A stretch of DNA of 13,355 nucleotides from Chloroflexota bacterium (GCA_020849725.1 JADLAZ010000203.1:1-13355), one strand, 5' to 3'; positions 7,484 through 13,355 are shown, counted from the first letter of the stretch. The notes: generated from the sequence alone by a model not told the origin. A program made the numbers and translations.

Positions 7484-7489
7484 AGGAGG
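7484..7489 (+). promoter_or_regulatory. Consensus ribosome binding site of ribokinase
   Basis: AGGAGG lies eight bases before the ATG at 7498. It is the clearest full consensus site on this stretch. It contrasts with the overlap-coupled genes before it, and suggests high, independent translation of the ribokinase. Confidence 0.75.
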
Positions 7490-7497
7490 CAAGCCAG

Positions 7498-8412
7498 ATG
7501 GGGCGGGTCATCGTCCTGGGCAGCATCAATTCCGACCTGGTCGTGCAGGTGGCGCGGCTGCCGCGGCCGGGCGAGACCGTACTCGGCGGCACGTTCGCGG
7601 TCCATGGCGGGGGCAAGGGCGCCAACCAGGCTTTGGCCGCGGCGCGCGCCGGCGGCGCCGTGGCGATGGTTGGCGGTCTCGGCGACGACGCCTACGGCGA
7701 CGACCGGCTGGCCGATCTGCGGCGCGAAGGCATCGATTGTACCGGCGTGCGCCGGTTTGCCGGTCAGGCCTCGGGCGTCGCCCTCATCGGCGTCGACGCG
7801 GCTGGCGAGAATCTGATCATCGTCGCGTCCGGCGCCAATCATGCCGTGACGCCGCTGATGGCCGCGGCCATCCCTTTCGCCCCTGGCGACGTCCTCTTGC
7901 AGCAACTGGAGATCCCCCTCGACGCGGTCGCGGCCGGGCTGGCGGCGGCCCGGCGCGCCGGCGTGTCGGCGCTACTCAACGCCGCACCCTGGAACCCGGC
8001 GATCGCGCCGCTGCTGAGCCAGGTCGATCTCCTGATCGTCAACGAGGTCGAGGCCGCCGACCTGCTCGGCACGCCGGCCCTCACCTTTGACGCGGCGACG
8101 CTGGCGCGGCTGGCGGCGCACGGCCCGCGTCAGGTCATCGTCACCCTCGGTGGCGACGGCGTCGTCGTCTGGGACGGCGCGCGCCTGAGCCGCATTCCGG
8201 CGCTGCCAGTGACACCGGTCGACACGACCGGCGCGGGTGATTGCTTCTGCGGCGTGCTGGCGGCCGGGCTGGCGGCCGGCCTGCCGCTGCTCGACGCGGC
8301 GCGGCGGGGCGCGGCCGCCGGCGGTCTGGCCGTCACCCGCGCCGGTGCCCAGTCCAGCCTGCCCGTTCGCGCCGAGATCGAGGCCGCGCTCGACCGCCTA
8401 TCCACGTCGTGA
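7498..8412 (+). CDS. rbsK: Ribokinase (PfkB family)
   Basis: A 304-residue cytoplasmic kinase that phosphorylates D-ribose at O5, feeding it to the pentose phosphate pathway. Ribokinase signatures are present in order: GSINSDLV (8-15), GGGKGANQALAAAR (37-50, the sugar-binding PfkB signature 1), NAAPWNP (161-167), NEVEA (182-186), TLGGDG (216-221) and DTTGAGDCFCG (242-252), with catalytic base Asp248. The NSD and GGGKGAN pair is characteristic of ribokinase rather than fructokinase or adenosine kinase, though exact sugar specificity needs assay. A consensus AGGAGG precedes the ATG. It follows the transglutaminase gene by 69 bases, and no ribose transporter or RbsD is nearby, so the operon logic is unclear. 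Together with transketolase and transaldolase it adds a third pentose phosphate enzyme in the window. Confidence 0.93.
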   Translation: MGRVIVLGSINSDLVVQVARLPRPGETVLGGTFAVHGGGKGANQALAAARAGGAVAMVGGLGDDAYGDDRLADLRREGIDCTGVRRFAGQASGVALIGVDAAGENLIIVASGANHAVTPLMAAAIPFAPGDVLLQQLEIPLDAVAAGLAAARRAGVSALLNAAPWNPAIAPLLSQVDLLIVNEVEAADLLGTPALTFDAATLARLAAHGPRQVIVTLGGDGVVVWDGARLSRIPALPVTPVDTTGAGDCFCGVLAAGLAAGLPLLDAARRGAAAGGLAVTRAGAQSSLPVRAEIEAALDRLSTS

Positions 8413-8432
8413 TCTGGCCGGACGCAGTGGAC

Positions 8433-9209
8433 ATGACGCCGCCGTCGGCGGCGCTGGTGCTGCTGCTGGTGGCTGGCAGCGCCGGTCACGCGCTGGCACT
8501 GCTGGCGGCGCGCCGTGGTCAGCACGGGCGGCGCCTCGGCGCGGCAGCGCTGGCGCAGGGGATGCTGCTGGCGTCGCTGGTCGGTGTCAGTCTCCGCTGG
8601 CTGGAGACCAACGACGCCCTCGGCTGGCTGCCGGCGCGCACGACTGACGCGCTCCAGTCCGCCGCCAGCCTGGCGCTGGCGCTCTACCTCGTGGCCGGCT
8701 TCTGGTGGCGCTCGCCGGGCCTCGGGGTCACGCTGCCGCTCGGTGTGCTCGGCCTGGTGATCCTCGCTGACACGGCCGGCAGTGCGGCCGCGGTCACACG
8801 CGGGCTGCCAATCGACGCGGCCTGGCGGCCAGCGGCCGGCGCGGCACTCGCCGCCGCGCTAGCGCTGGCAACGCTGGCCGTGGCCGGCCTGGCGGCACGC
8901 TGGGTGGAGGCACGCGAGTTGGGCCAACCGCGGCTCCGCCGGCGCGTCATCGCCTGGCAACTGTCGCTAGCGGCCGGGTTGCTGACGCTGATCGTGGCCG
9001 GCGCAGCCTGGACCTGGCTGCCGCGCGATCGCCCCCTGCCCACGTGGTCGCTGCAGCAGACCTGGCTGGTGGCGAGTTGGGTGACGCTGGTGGTCGCGGC
9101 TGAGAGCGCCTGGCGTCGCCGCGCGGCGCTGCCGGCGCTGGTCATCGCCGCTGCCGGCGTGCTGCTGGTCAGCCTCGTCGTCGTGGCTGGCGTCGGCCTG
9201 CGCGCCTGA
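8433..9209 (+). CDS. Eight-helix membrane protein, possibly a diverged CcsA/HemX relative
   Basis: A 258-residue, very hydrophobic protein with about eight predicted helices (near 5-25, 36-54, 74-94, 98-113, 134-154, 172-194, 207-223, 232-254). Helix count, length and layout resemble HemX/CcsA cytochrome c assembly proteins. SLRWLE at 53-58 sits where those proteins have a conserved LRW. WSLQQTW (205-211) sits where they carry the tryptophan-rich WDPKE segment, but the key residues are replaced and haem-contacting histidines are not evident. The function is therefore unknown, and a haem role is unlikely as it stands. The start could instead be the GTG at 8409, which overlaps the ribokinase stop (GTGA) and adds eight residues. 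Neither start has a clear ribosome binding site. Coupling to the ribokinase is probable. Protein-coding status is secure; the family assignment is tentative. Confidence 0.8.
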   Translation: MTPPSAALVLLLVAGSAGHALALLAARRGQHGRRLGAAALAQGMLLASLVGVSLRWLETNDALGWLPARTTDALQSAASLALALYLVAGFWWRSPGLGVTLPLGVLGLVILADTAGSAAAVTRGLPIDAAWRPAAGAALAAALALATLAVAGLAARWVEARELGQPRLRRRVIAWQLSLAAGLLTLIVAGAAWTWLPRDRPLPTWSLQQTWLVASWVTLVVAAESAWRRRAALPALVIAAAGVLLVSLVVVAGVGLRA

Positions 9210-9236
9210 CAGTGCGGCCGCGATTTCTGCTATGAT
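9206..9236 (+). promoter_or_regulatory. Promoter candidate for the small-protein operon
   Basis: CTGACA (9206-9211, five of six to TTGACA) overlaps the stop codon of the membrane protein. TATGAT (9231-9236, five of six to TATAAT) follows after 19 bases, and TGC before it makes an extended -10 (TGCTATGAT). The spacer is slightly long. A start near 9243 gives a leader of about 120 bases before the first small gene. Confidence 0.55.
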
Positions 9237-9361
9237 GCCGGTACACAGCGGACTTACCCACGGCGCCGATGCTCGACCTGATGCCAGTTGACAGCATGGT
9301 CCGCCGTGCGAGACTTAACGGTGACGCGGCGGCCGCAGCCGCCGCGAGAAGGAGGAGAGGC

Positions 9362-9628
9362 ATGATCTTCCGACGCAAGGACAGCAAGCCCAAGTCCAAG
9401 TATTTCGTCGGTCAGGACGTGTACGACAGTCAGGAAGTGACGCTCGGCCAGATCGTGGCGATCAATGAGGGCTACATCGAGATCGCCAACCGGGGTGGCA
9501 CAACCTCTGGCAAGTCGATGTACGTGCCTAATACCTTCATCTCCGAGATCCCGCGTGGTGATACGATCTTCCTGACCGTGACGAAGGCCCAGGCCAGCGT
9601 CAAGAACTGGGATCGTCCGCCCCAGTAG
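9362..9628 (+). CDS. Small PRC-barrel-like (DUF2171-like) protein
   Basis: An 88-residue soluble protein. After a very basic N-terminus (RRKDSKPKSK), residues 16-78 read as a short beta barrel. GQDVYDSQEVTLGQIVAI (17-34) matches the usual 'label a property, then distinguish it' PRC-barrel opening, YVPNTFISEI (54-63) the middle strand, and DTIFLTVTKAQA (67-78) the closing strand. PRC-barrel proteins commonly bind RNA-processing, photosynthetic or envelope partners, and many small ones are stress-induced; no specific partner is known here. The ATG at 9362 is chosen over the in-frame ATG at 9269 because AGGAGGAG lies directly upstream and the extra 31 residues are alanine/arginine-rich leader translation. 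It is the first gene after the promoter near 9231. Lower GC at third positions hints at strong expression or constrained sequence. Confidence 0.85.
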   Translation: MIFRRKDSKPKSKYFVGQDVYDSQEVTLGQIVAINEGYIEIANRGGTTSGKSMYVPNTFISEIPRGDTIFLTVTKAQASVKNWDRPPQ

Positions 9629-9729
9629 GGATCCCGCCGACTCCTCGGAAGCGGTCGGGCGAGCCGAGGTCGCGCGCCCGGCGCGGCACCGCGTGTGCGC
9701 GCAGTTGGACTGCAAGATGGGCGGGCAAC

Positions 9730-10038
9730 ATGCGCATTGGACCGCTCACGATGGAACGCCGGCTCAGCCGTGGTGCGACGGTCCGGCATGCCACCCTCAC
9801 GGTGACGCCCGTCGCCCAGGTGCTAGAGGCTTCGCTGCGCGCGCCCGGGTTGACAGTGCGCTGGATTCGGTCTACGCCACATCATATCGTTGTCGCCACG
9901 CTCGCCGGCGAGCGCCGCGTGCGCATCCAGGCCATGCTCCCCTGGCTGCCGATCGTGGCCGCGCTGCCGGTCATGGCCGCGACCGCGCTGATCCACCGCC
10001 GCGGGGGGCCACGGCAGGAGGACCTCAATGGTGTCTGA
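9730..10038 (+). CDS. Small protein with one C-terminal membrane helix, family not recognised
   Basis: This 102-residue protein is not recognised. Residues about 20-67 alternate hydrophobic and polar residues (ATLTVTPVAQ, LTVRWIRS, HIVVATLAGERRVRI), suggesting a small beta-rich domain. Residues 68-88 form one predicted membrane helix (LPWLPIVAALPVMAATALI), followed by a basic tail, so the domain is probably outside or tail-anchored depending on topology. Third codon positions are strongly GC-rich, as in its neighbours, supporting real coding. The ribosome binding site is weak, and the in-frame ATG at 9751 is an alternative start. It lies 101 bases after the PRC-barrel gene, and its end overlaps the next gene by 11 bases, implying co-translation with the GerW-like protein. 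Confidence 0.7.
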   Translation: MRIGPLTMERRLSRGATVRHATLTVTPVAQVLEASLRAPGLTVRWIRSTPHHIVVATLAGERRVRIQAMLPWLPIVAALPVMAATALIHRRGGPRQEDLNGV

Positions 10039-10462
10039 GACGTCTGACGTCCACGCTCCCCCTCCATCATCGGCCGCGCCCGAACACCTGACACGGGCCA
10101 CCGGGCAACTCATCGACGCCGCCACGGTGCGGCGAGTGTTCGGTGACCCAATCGAGCGCGGTGACCGAACGGTGATCCCGATGGCCAGCATCGAAGCGAT
10201 GGTCGGCTTCGGCAGTGGCTCGGGCGGACAAACGGCCCCCGACGGCGGCGGCAGCGGCAGTGGCGTCGGGGGCCGGACGCAGGCCACACCGGTCGGCGCC
10301 ATCGAGCTCGACGCCGACGGTGTCCACATCCACTTCAGTCCCAATGTCACGGCGCGGATCGTGGTGACGATCGCGCTGGTTGTTGCCTGGAATGCCTTCT
10401 GGGCGCTGTACACCATCCGCCGCACACGCCAGCAGCAAGCCATTAGCGCGCCGGGCGCGTAG
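10028..10462 (+). CDS. GerW/YtfJ-like protein with added C-terminal membrane helix
   Basis: A 144-residue protein. The Spore_YtfJ (GerW) pattern is visible: VFGDPIERGDRTVIPMASIE (37-56), MVGFGSGSGG (58-67), a glycine-rich stretch (73-82) and TPVGAIELDADGVHI (87-101). In Bacillus, GerW is linked to spore germination. Homologues in non-sporulating bacteria are common and have no defined role. This one has a proline-rich N-terminus and ends in a single helix (108-129), followed by RRTRQQQ, so it is probably a tail-anchored membrane protein, whereas classical GerW is soluble. The ATG has AGGAGG (10017-10022) upstream and overlaps the end of the preceding gene by 11 bases. The domain call is reasonably firm; the function is open. 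Confidence 0.85.
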   Translation: MVSETSDVHAPPPSSAAPEHLTRATGQLIDAATVRRVFGDPIERGDRTVIPMASIEAMVGFGSGSGGQTAPDGGGSGSGVGGRTQATPVGAIELDADGVHIHFSPNVTARIVVTIALVVAWNAFWALYTIRRTRQQQAISAPGA

Positions 10463-10505
10463 ATTCCTCCGGTGGCCGTGATGACCACCCCCAGGAGCAG
10501 CGTTG

Positions 10506-11054
10506 ATGTCGACCAGCAGCCTCCCAAACGCCCCGGCCGAGGTCCGGTGTGCCCGCCATCCCGACACGCCGACGCGGCTCCATTGCGGCCGCTGCGGCAC
10601 ACCGATCTGCCCGAAATGCATGATCAATACCGAGGTCGGCCAGCGCTGCCCGGCCTGCGGACGGGGCCGCCCGCTGCCGACCTTCCAGGTCTCGCCGGGG
10701 CTGTTGGCGCGCGGGCTGGCAGCCGGTCTGGCAGTGGCGACGGCGATCGGCTATATCTGGAGCCTCGTGCCAGCTTTTTCCTTCTGGATCGGGTTGCTCA
10801 TGGGCTTCCTGACCGGCGAGGCGGTGGCGCGGGCGAGCAACATGAAGCGCGGCCCGGCGATGATGATCGCCGCGGCCATGGCGGTACTCGGCGGCTTTCT
10901 GATCGGGTTCCTGATGCTCGGCCAGGGGCTGGGCGGGGGCAGCATCCTCGCGGTGCTGGTCAATCCGCTGTTGCTGGTGCGGCTGGGCCTGTTCAGCCTC
11001 CTTGCGCTCGGGCTGGCGGTCGTCATCGCCGCCGTGCGCCAGAAGGGCTTCTAG
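10506..11054 (+). CDS. Zinc-finger (B-box-like) integral membrane protein
   Basis: A 182-residue protein with a cytoplasmic-looking metal-binding head and a membrane tail. Residues 15-51 hold Cys15, His18, Cys27, Cys30, Cys35, Cys38, Cys48 and Cys51 in CxxH/CxxC pairs, enough for two zinc ions and similar to the B-box or zinc-ribbon heads of some bacterial membrane proteins. About four helices follow (64-83, 88-103, 116-137, 146-178), with glycine-rich turns such as LGQGLGGGS. No catalytic rhomboid Ser/His motif is seen, so it is not a rhomboid protease. The ATG at 10506 is preferred to the TTG at 10503 because AGGAG (10493-10497) is then eight bases away. It lies 43 bases after the GerW-like gene, the last member of that operon before a new promoter candidate. 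Confidence 0.85.
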   Translation: MSTSSLPNAPAEVRCARHPDTPTRLHCGRCGTPICPKCMINTEVGQRCPACGRGRPLPTFQVSPGLLARGLAAGLAVATAIGYIWSLVPAFSFWIGLLMGFLTGEAVARASNMKRGPAMMIAAAMAVLGGFLIGFLMLGQGLGGGSILAVLVNPLLLVRLGLFSLLALGLAVVIAAVRQKGF

Positions 11055-11065
11055 GCCGAACGCGG

Positions 11066-11071
11066 TATACT
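11066..11071 (+). promoter_or_regulatory. Possible -10 element before the heptose genes
   Basis: TATACT is five of six to the -10 consensus and lies 12 bases after the zinc-finger gene. No -35 is recognisable at normal spacing and no TG extends it, so the call rests on one box. The start near 11078 would give a leader of about 90 bases. Confidence 0.35.
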
Positions 11072-11088
11072 GCCTGCGGCCCGAGCGC

Positions 11089-11102
11089 CGCGCCGCGGCG
11101 CG
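11089..11102. repeat. Perfect 14-bp palindrome in the hldA leader
   Basis: CGCGCCGCGGCGCG is its own reverse complement. It lies just after the predicted start point of the heptose operon. A second GC element, GGCC repeated three times (11147-11158), lies where a ribosome binding site would be expected. Both could fold the leader, but high GC makes chance palindromes frequent. Confidence 0.4.
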
Positions 11103-11168
11103 TACCGACGCCCGAATACACCCCGGCAGCCGGCGCGACCGCGGGCGGCCGGCCGGCCACCGGTGCCC

Positions 11169-12167
11169 ATGAATGATCTGCGCGCCACGCTCGATGCGCT
11201 GCCCGGTCAGGCCGTGCTGGTCATCGGCGATCTCATCCTGGATGAGTACATCACCGGCCAGGTGGCGCGCGTCTCGCGCGAGGCGCCGGTCATCATCGTC
11301 GAGGAGGAGCGCCGCCACTGGCTGATCGGCGGTGCGGCCATGGCGGCGCTGAACGTGCGTCACCTGGGTGGGCCGGCGTGCCAGCTCGGCGTCGTCGGCC
11401 CGGACGAGGCCGGCCAGCGCCTGCTGGGCCTGCTGCGCGAGCAAGGGGTCGACATCGGCGGCGTCGCCATCGACCCCGACCGCTGCACGACGACGAAGAC
11501 GCGCATCATGGCCGAGGGCTTCCTGACCTTTCCCCAGCAGGTGGCGCGCGTCGATCGGCTCGACCGGCGTCCACTCGCGCCGGCCGTCGAGCGCCACCTG
11601 CTGGCGACACTGGCGAGCGCGGCGCCGGCTGCCGCAGCCATACTCGTCTCCGATTACAAGAACGGCGTCCTGACGCCCAACCTGATCGCTGGGGCACGGG
11701 ACCTGACGCGCCGCGCCGGTCTGCTGCTGACGGTCGACACCCAGGGTGATCTGGACCGTTTCGCTGGCTTTGATATTGTCAAGTGCAATCATCACGACGC
11801 GGCCGCCTTCCTCGGTCGCCCGGTCGAGACAGAGGCCGAGGTGCGCGCGGCCATCGCCGAGGTGCAGCGCCGCCTTAGCGCGCCCGAGGTCGTCATCACC
11901 CGCGCCGCCGCCGGCCTGTCGCTCCGCGATGCCGCTGGCGTGTACCATCATGTGCCGGCTACCAATCGGACCGAGGTCTTCGACGCCACCGGCGCCGGCG
12001 ACACGGTTATCGCCGTGCTGACGCTGGCGCGCGCGGCGGGAGCCAGTTTGCTCGACGCCTGCCGGCTGGCCAACGTCGCCGCCGGCATCGTCGTTCGCAA
12101 GCGCGGCAACCAGCCGATTGAGGGCGCCGAGTTGGCGGCAGCGCTGGCGGAGGAGAGCGAGGGATGA
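11169..12167 (+). CDS. hldA: D-glycero-D-manno-heptose 7-phosphate kinase-like PfkB enzyme (HldA/RfaE domain I)
   Basis: A 332-residue PfkB kinase related to the first domain of HldE. It phosphorylates C1 of heptose 7-phosphate on the way to nucleotide-activated heptose. Matches include GDLILDEYITGQVARVSREAP (starting at 20, in two parts), GGAAMAALNVRHLGG (54-68), ILVSDYKNGVL (158-168) and the ATP/catalytic FDATGAGDTVI (271-281, Asp278). It differs from the enterobacterial kinase where VDPKG becomes VDTQG (189-193) and TPN becomes KCN (205-207), so substrate preference is less certain. No bifunctional fusion exists; the nucleotidyltransferase is a separate gene downstream. The ATG at 11169 or the GTG six bases earlier could start it, and neither has a clear ribosome binding site. 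The stop overlaps an ATG (ATGA), the start of a tiny frame. Confidence 0.85.
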   Translation: MNDLRATLDALPGQAVLVIGDLILDEYITGQVARVSREAPVIIVEEERRHWLIGGAAMAALNVRHLGGPACQLGVVGPDEAGQRLLGLLREQGVDIGGVAIDPDRCTTTKTRIMAEGFLTFPQQVARVDRLDRRPLAPAVERHLLATLASAAPAAAAILVSDYKNGVLTPNLIAGARDLTRRAGLLLTVDTQGDLDRFAGFDIVKCNHHDAAAFLGRPVETEAEVRAAIAEVQRRLSAPEVVITRAAAGLSLRDAAGVYHHVPATNRTEVFDATGAGDTVIAVLTLARAAGASLLDACRLANVAAGIVVRKRGNQPIEGAELAAALAEESEG

Positions 12168-12253
12168 TGCAGCGGCTCACCCCGTCGGGCCGCGCCGGTC
12201 ACCGCTCCTGGCAGCGCGGCGCGTGCCGGTGGGGCAGCGCATGGGCCGCGTGA
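12164..12253 (+). other. Possible 29-residue coupling ORF between hldA and hldC
   Basis: An ATG overlaps the hldA stop (ATGA, 12164-12167) and is preceded by AGGAGAGCGAGGG. The frame runs 29 codons to a TGA at 12251-12253, 12 bases past the hldC start. Such a frame could carry ribosomes from hldA to hldC by translational coupling. The encoded peptide is Arg/Trp-rich with no recognisable motif. It could also be chance, because GC-rich DNA keeps frames open. Confidence 0.3.
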
Positions 12254-12771
12254 TCGAGCGCGCCGCGCTGGTCGAGGAGTGCGCCCGGCTGCGGGTCGCC
12301 GGCCAGCGCGTTGTCCTCACCAACGGCGTCTTCGACCTGCTGCACGTCGGTCACGCGCGGTCGCTCCAGGCCGCCCGTGCTCTGGGCGACCGGCTCGTCG
12401 TCGGCATCAACGACGATGCCAGCGTGCGCCGCAACAAGGGACCGCTGCGGCCGATCGTGCCGGCGGCTGAGCGGGCGGAGCTGGTAGCGGCGCTCGCGTG
12501 CGTCGACTACGCCGTCATTTTCGGCGAGACGACAGCGGCAGCGCTCGTCACAGCCGTGCAGCCGGCCGTGTATGTCAAGGGCGGCGACTATGCCGCGCCC
12601 GGCGTGGAGGACGGCAAGCCACTGCCGGAGACGGCCGCCGTGCTGGCCACCGGCGGCACGATCCACATCGTGCCCCTCGAACCGAATGCCTCCTCGACCG
12701 GCCTGATCGAGCGCGTGCTGGCGCGCTACCAGGCCACCCCGCCGGCGCCAGGCAGCGACCGTGAAACCTGA
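12241..12771 (+). CDS. hldC: Heptose 1-phosphate nucleotidyltransferase-like enzyme (HldC/RfaE domain II)
   Basis: A 176-residue cytidylyltransferase-fold enzyme that transfers a nucleotide to heptose 1-phosphate, the activation step after HldA and a phosphatase. The nucleotide-binding signature is NGVFDLLHVGH (28-38, with the HxGH motif). Others are GINDDASVRRNKG (55-67), RPIVPAAERAE, KGGDY (113-117), LPE (128-130) and the closing STGLIERVL (152-160). The length fits a standalone HldC. Other cytidylyltransferases have the same fold, but KGGDY and the STG tail are typical of RfaE domain II. The ATG at 12241 has GGTGGGG six bases upstream, and family similarity begins directly after it. The frame's further upstream part is proline/arginine-rich and unlike the family. 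The 3' end overlaps the flippase gene by 11 bases. GmhA, GmhB and HldD are not in the window. Confidence 0.88.
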   Translation: MGRVIERAALVEECARLRVAGQRVVLTNGVFDLLHVGHARSLQAARALGDRLVVGINDDASVRRNKGPLRPIVPAAERAELVAALACVDYAVIFGETTAAALVTAVQPAVYVKGGDYAAPGVEDGKPLPETAAVLATGGTIHIVPLEPNASSTGLIERVLARYQATPPAPGSDRET

Positions 12772-13355
12772 GGCGACAGCTCCGATCGCCGGCGCTACCA
12801 GCGCCGCCCCACCACCGATGGCGGCGCGCATCGCCGGCGCGGCGGCGCTGATCATGCTCGGCAACGTGCTGTCGCGCGTGCTGGCGCTCGGCCGGGTGAT
12901 GCTGTCGTCCTACTACTTCGGCGTGTCGGTCGACATGAAGGCGTTCGTCATCGCCGACAACGTGCGCACGATGCTGTTCGATCTCCTGATCTCGGGAGTC
13001 GTCTCAGCCGCGCTCGTGCCGGTCTTCAGCGAGTACGTCGATCGTCAGCGACGCCCGGATCTACAGCGCCTCATTGGCACGCTGCTGGCGCTGGCGCTGC
13101 TCGGCATCGGCGCCGTCGTCGGCCTGCTGGTGGCCAACGCCGCCACCGTCGTGCACGTCATGACGACGTTGTTCGCGCCGCCGGGCAGCGTGCCGCCATC
13201 GCCGGCCGAGCAGGCGCTGACGACCGAACTCGTTGCCGCCATCCTGCCGTCGGTGCTGCTGCTGAGCCTGTCGGCCATTCTACTGGCCGGGCTGCAGGCG
13301 CTGCACCGCTTCGCTGCCTACGCGCTGGCGCTGCTCATCCCCAACGCGGCGCTCA
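12761..13355 (+). CDS. MurJ/MviN-family lipid flippase (partial, runs off the right edge)
   Basis: The first 198 residues of a MOP-superfamily flippase, about a third of the family's usual length of some 500 residues. After a 20-residue Ala/Pro-rich start come helices at about 22-40, 68-90, 106-127 and 157-180. ALIMLGNVLSRVLALGR (29-45) and ISGVVSAALVPVFSEY (77-92) match the MurJ signatures. The arginines at 39 and 45 correspond to those needed in MurJ, but an acidic residue usual after the second arginine is Val here. MurJ proteins flip lipid II; relatives flip other undecaprenyl-linked glycans. The heptose genes just before it make a glycan-precursor role possible. GTG at 12761 overlaps hldC by 11 bases and has a weak ribosome binding site. 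ATG at 12818 is an alternative start, and it would remove the Ala/Pro-rich segment. Confidence 0.85.
   Translation, partial: MKPEATAPIAGATSAAPPPMAARIAGAAALIMLGNVLSRVLALGRVMLSSYYFGVSVDMKAFVIADNVRTMLFDLLISGVVSAALVPVFSEYVDRQRRPDLQRLIGTLLALALLGIGAVVGLLVANAATVVHVMTTLFAPPGSVPPSPAEQALTTELVAAILPSVLLLSLSAILLAGLQALHRFAAYALALLIPNAAL

Noticed and set aside
9288..9316. TTGACA at 9288 as a second promoter for the small-protein operon
   Set aside because: No acceptable -10 occurs at 16-18 bases, and the stronger extended -10 lies upstream at 9231.
9269..9361. Longer start for the PRC-barrel protein
   Set aside because: The added residues are alanine/arginine runs, and the consensus ribosome binding site lies immediately before the ATG at 9362.
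9637..9672. Possible terminator after the PRC-barrel gene
   Set aside because: CCTCGG/CCGAGG and CCGAC/GTCGG pairings exist, but the loops are 12-15 bases, the stems short, and no T run follows. Not called.
10443..11951. Long minus-strand open frame of about 500 codons
   Set aside because: It lies antisense to the zinc-finger and hldA genes, which have recognisable motifs. Its composition (Arg, His, Gln, Ala) is that of a shadow frame in GC-rich DNA.
12118..12240. N-terminal extension of hldC
   Set aside because: The extension lies partly within hldA, is Arg/Pro-rich and unlike the family. Similarity begins right after the ATG at 12241.
1..13355. Search for CRISPR arrays, insertion sequences, prophage genes or rRNA
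   Set aside because: No spaced repeats, transposase motifs, phage proteins or rRNA sequence were seen.

Overview
The window is GC-rich bacterial chromosome, densely packed and running mostly on the + strand, with no mobile elements, CRISPR array or rRNA. The gene set suggests a member of the Chloroflexota, as inference only: a MoxR/DUF58/transglutaminase operon, a GerW/YtfJ-like protein in a membrane-anchored form, zinc-ribbon membrane proteins and a two-subunit-type transketolase. No marker gene settles the phylum.

Left edge (1-1214, - strand): a transketolase N-terminal region, cut by the window edge, lies downstream of a small TalC-type transaldolase. They form a non-oxidative pentose phosphate operon. 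A divergent intergenic region (1215-1436) carries back-to-back promoter candidates and a tandem 10-bp repeat, and leads to a + strand SAM methyltransferase with a C-terminal coiled coil. That gene converges on a tRNA-Pro(CGG) gene on the - strand, and one symmetrical hairpin between them can terminate both.

Centre (2600-9209, + strand): a MoxR AAA+ ATPase, a DUF58 protein and a TgpA-like membrane transglutaminase are joined by ATGA stop/start overlaps. A ribokinase and an eight-helix membrane protein follow. The membrane protein looks like a diverged CcsA/HemX relative that has lost its haem-handling motif.

Right part (9230-11054): a promoter with an extended -10 precedes four small proteins: a PRC-barrel-like soluble protein, a one-helix protein of unknown family, a GerW/YtfJ-like protein with an added C-terminal helix, and a zinc-finger protein with about four helices. 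They look like an uncharacterised envelope-associated operon and are the least explained part of the window.

Right end (11066-13355): a heptose-7-phosphate kinase (HldA type), a heptose-1-phosphate nucleotidyltransferase (HldC type) and the start of a MurJ/MviN-family flippase overlap or nearly overlap, suggesting nucleotide-heptose supply for a surface glycan. The transketolase/transaldolase pair at the other end makes sedoheptulose 7-phosphate, the precursor of that route, but the link is only metabolic. No gene-free stretch is longer than about 225 bases. Several promoters share an extended -10 of the form TGnTAnnnT, which may be this genome's housekeeping promoter style.
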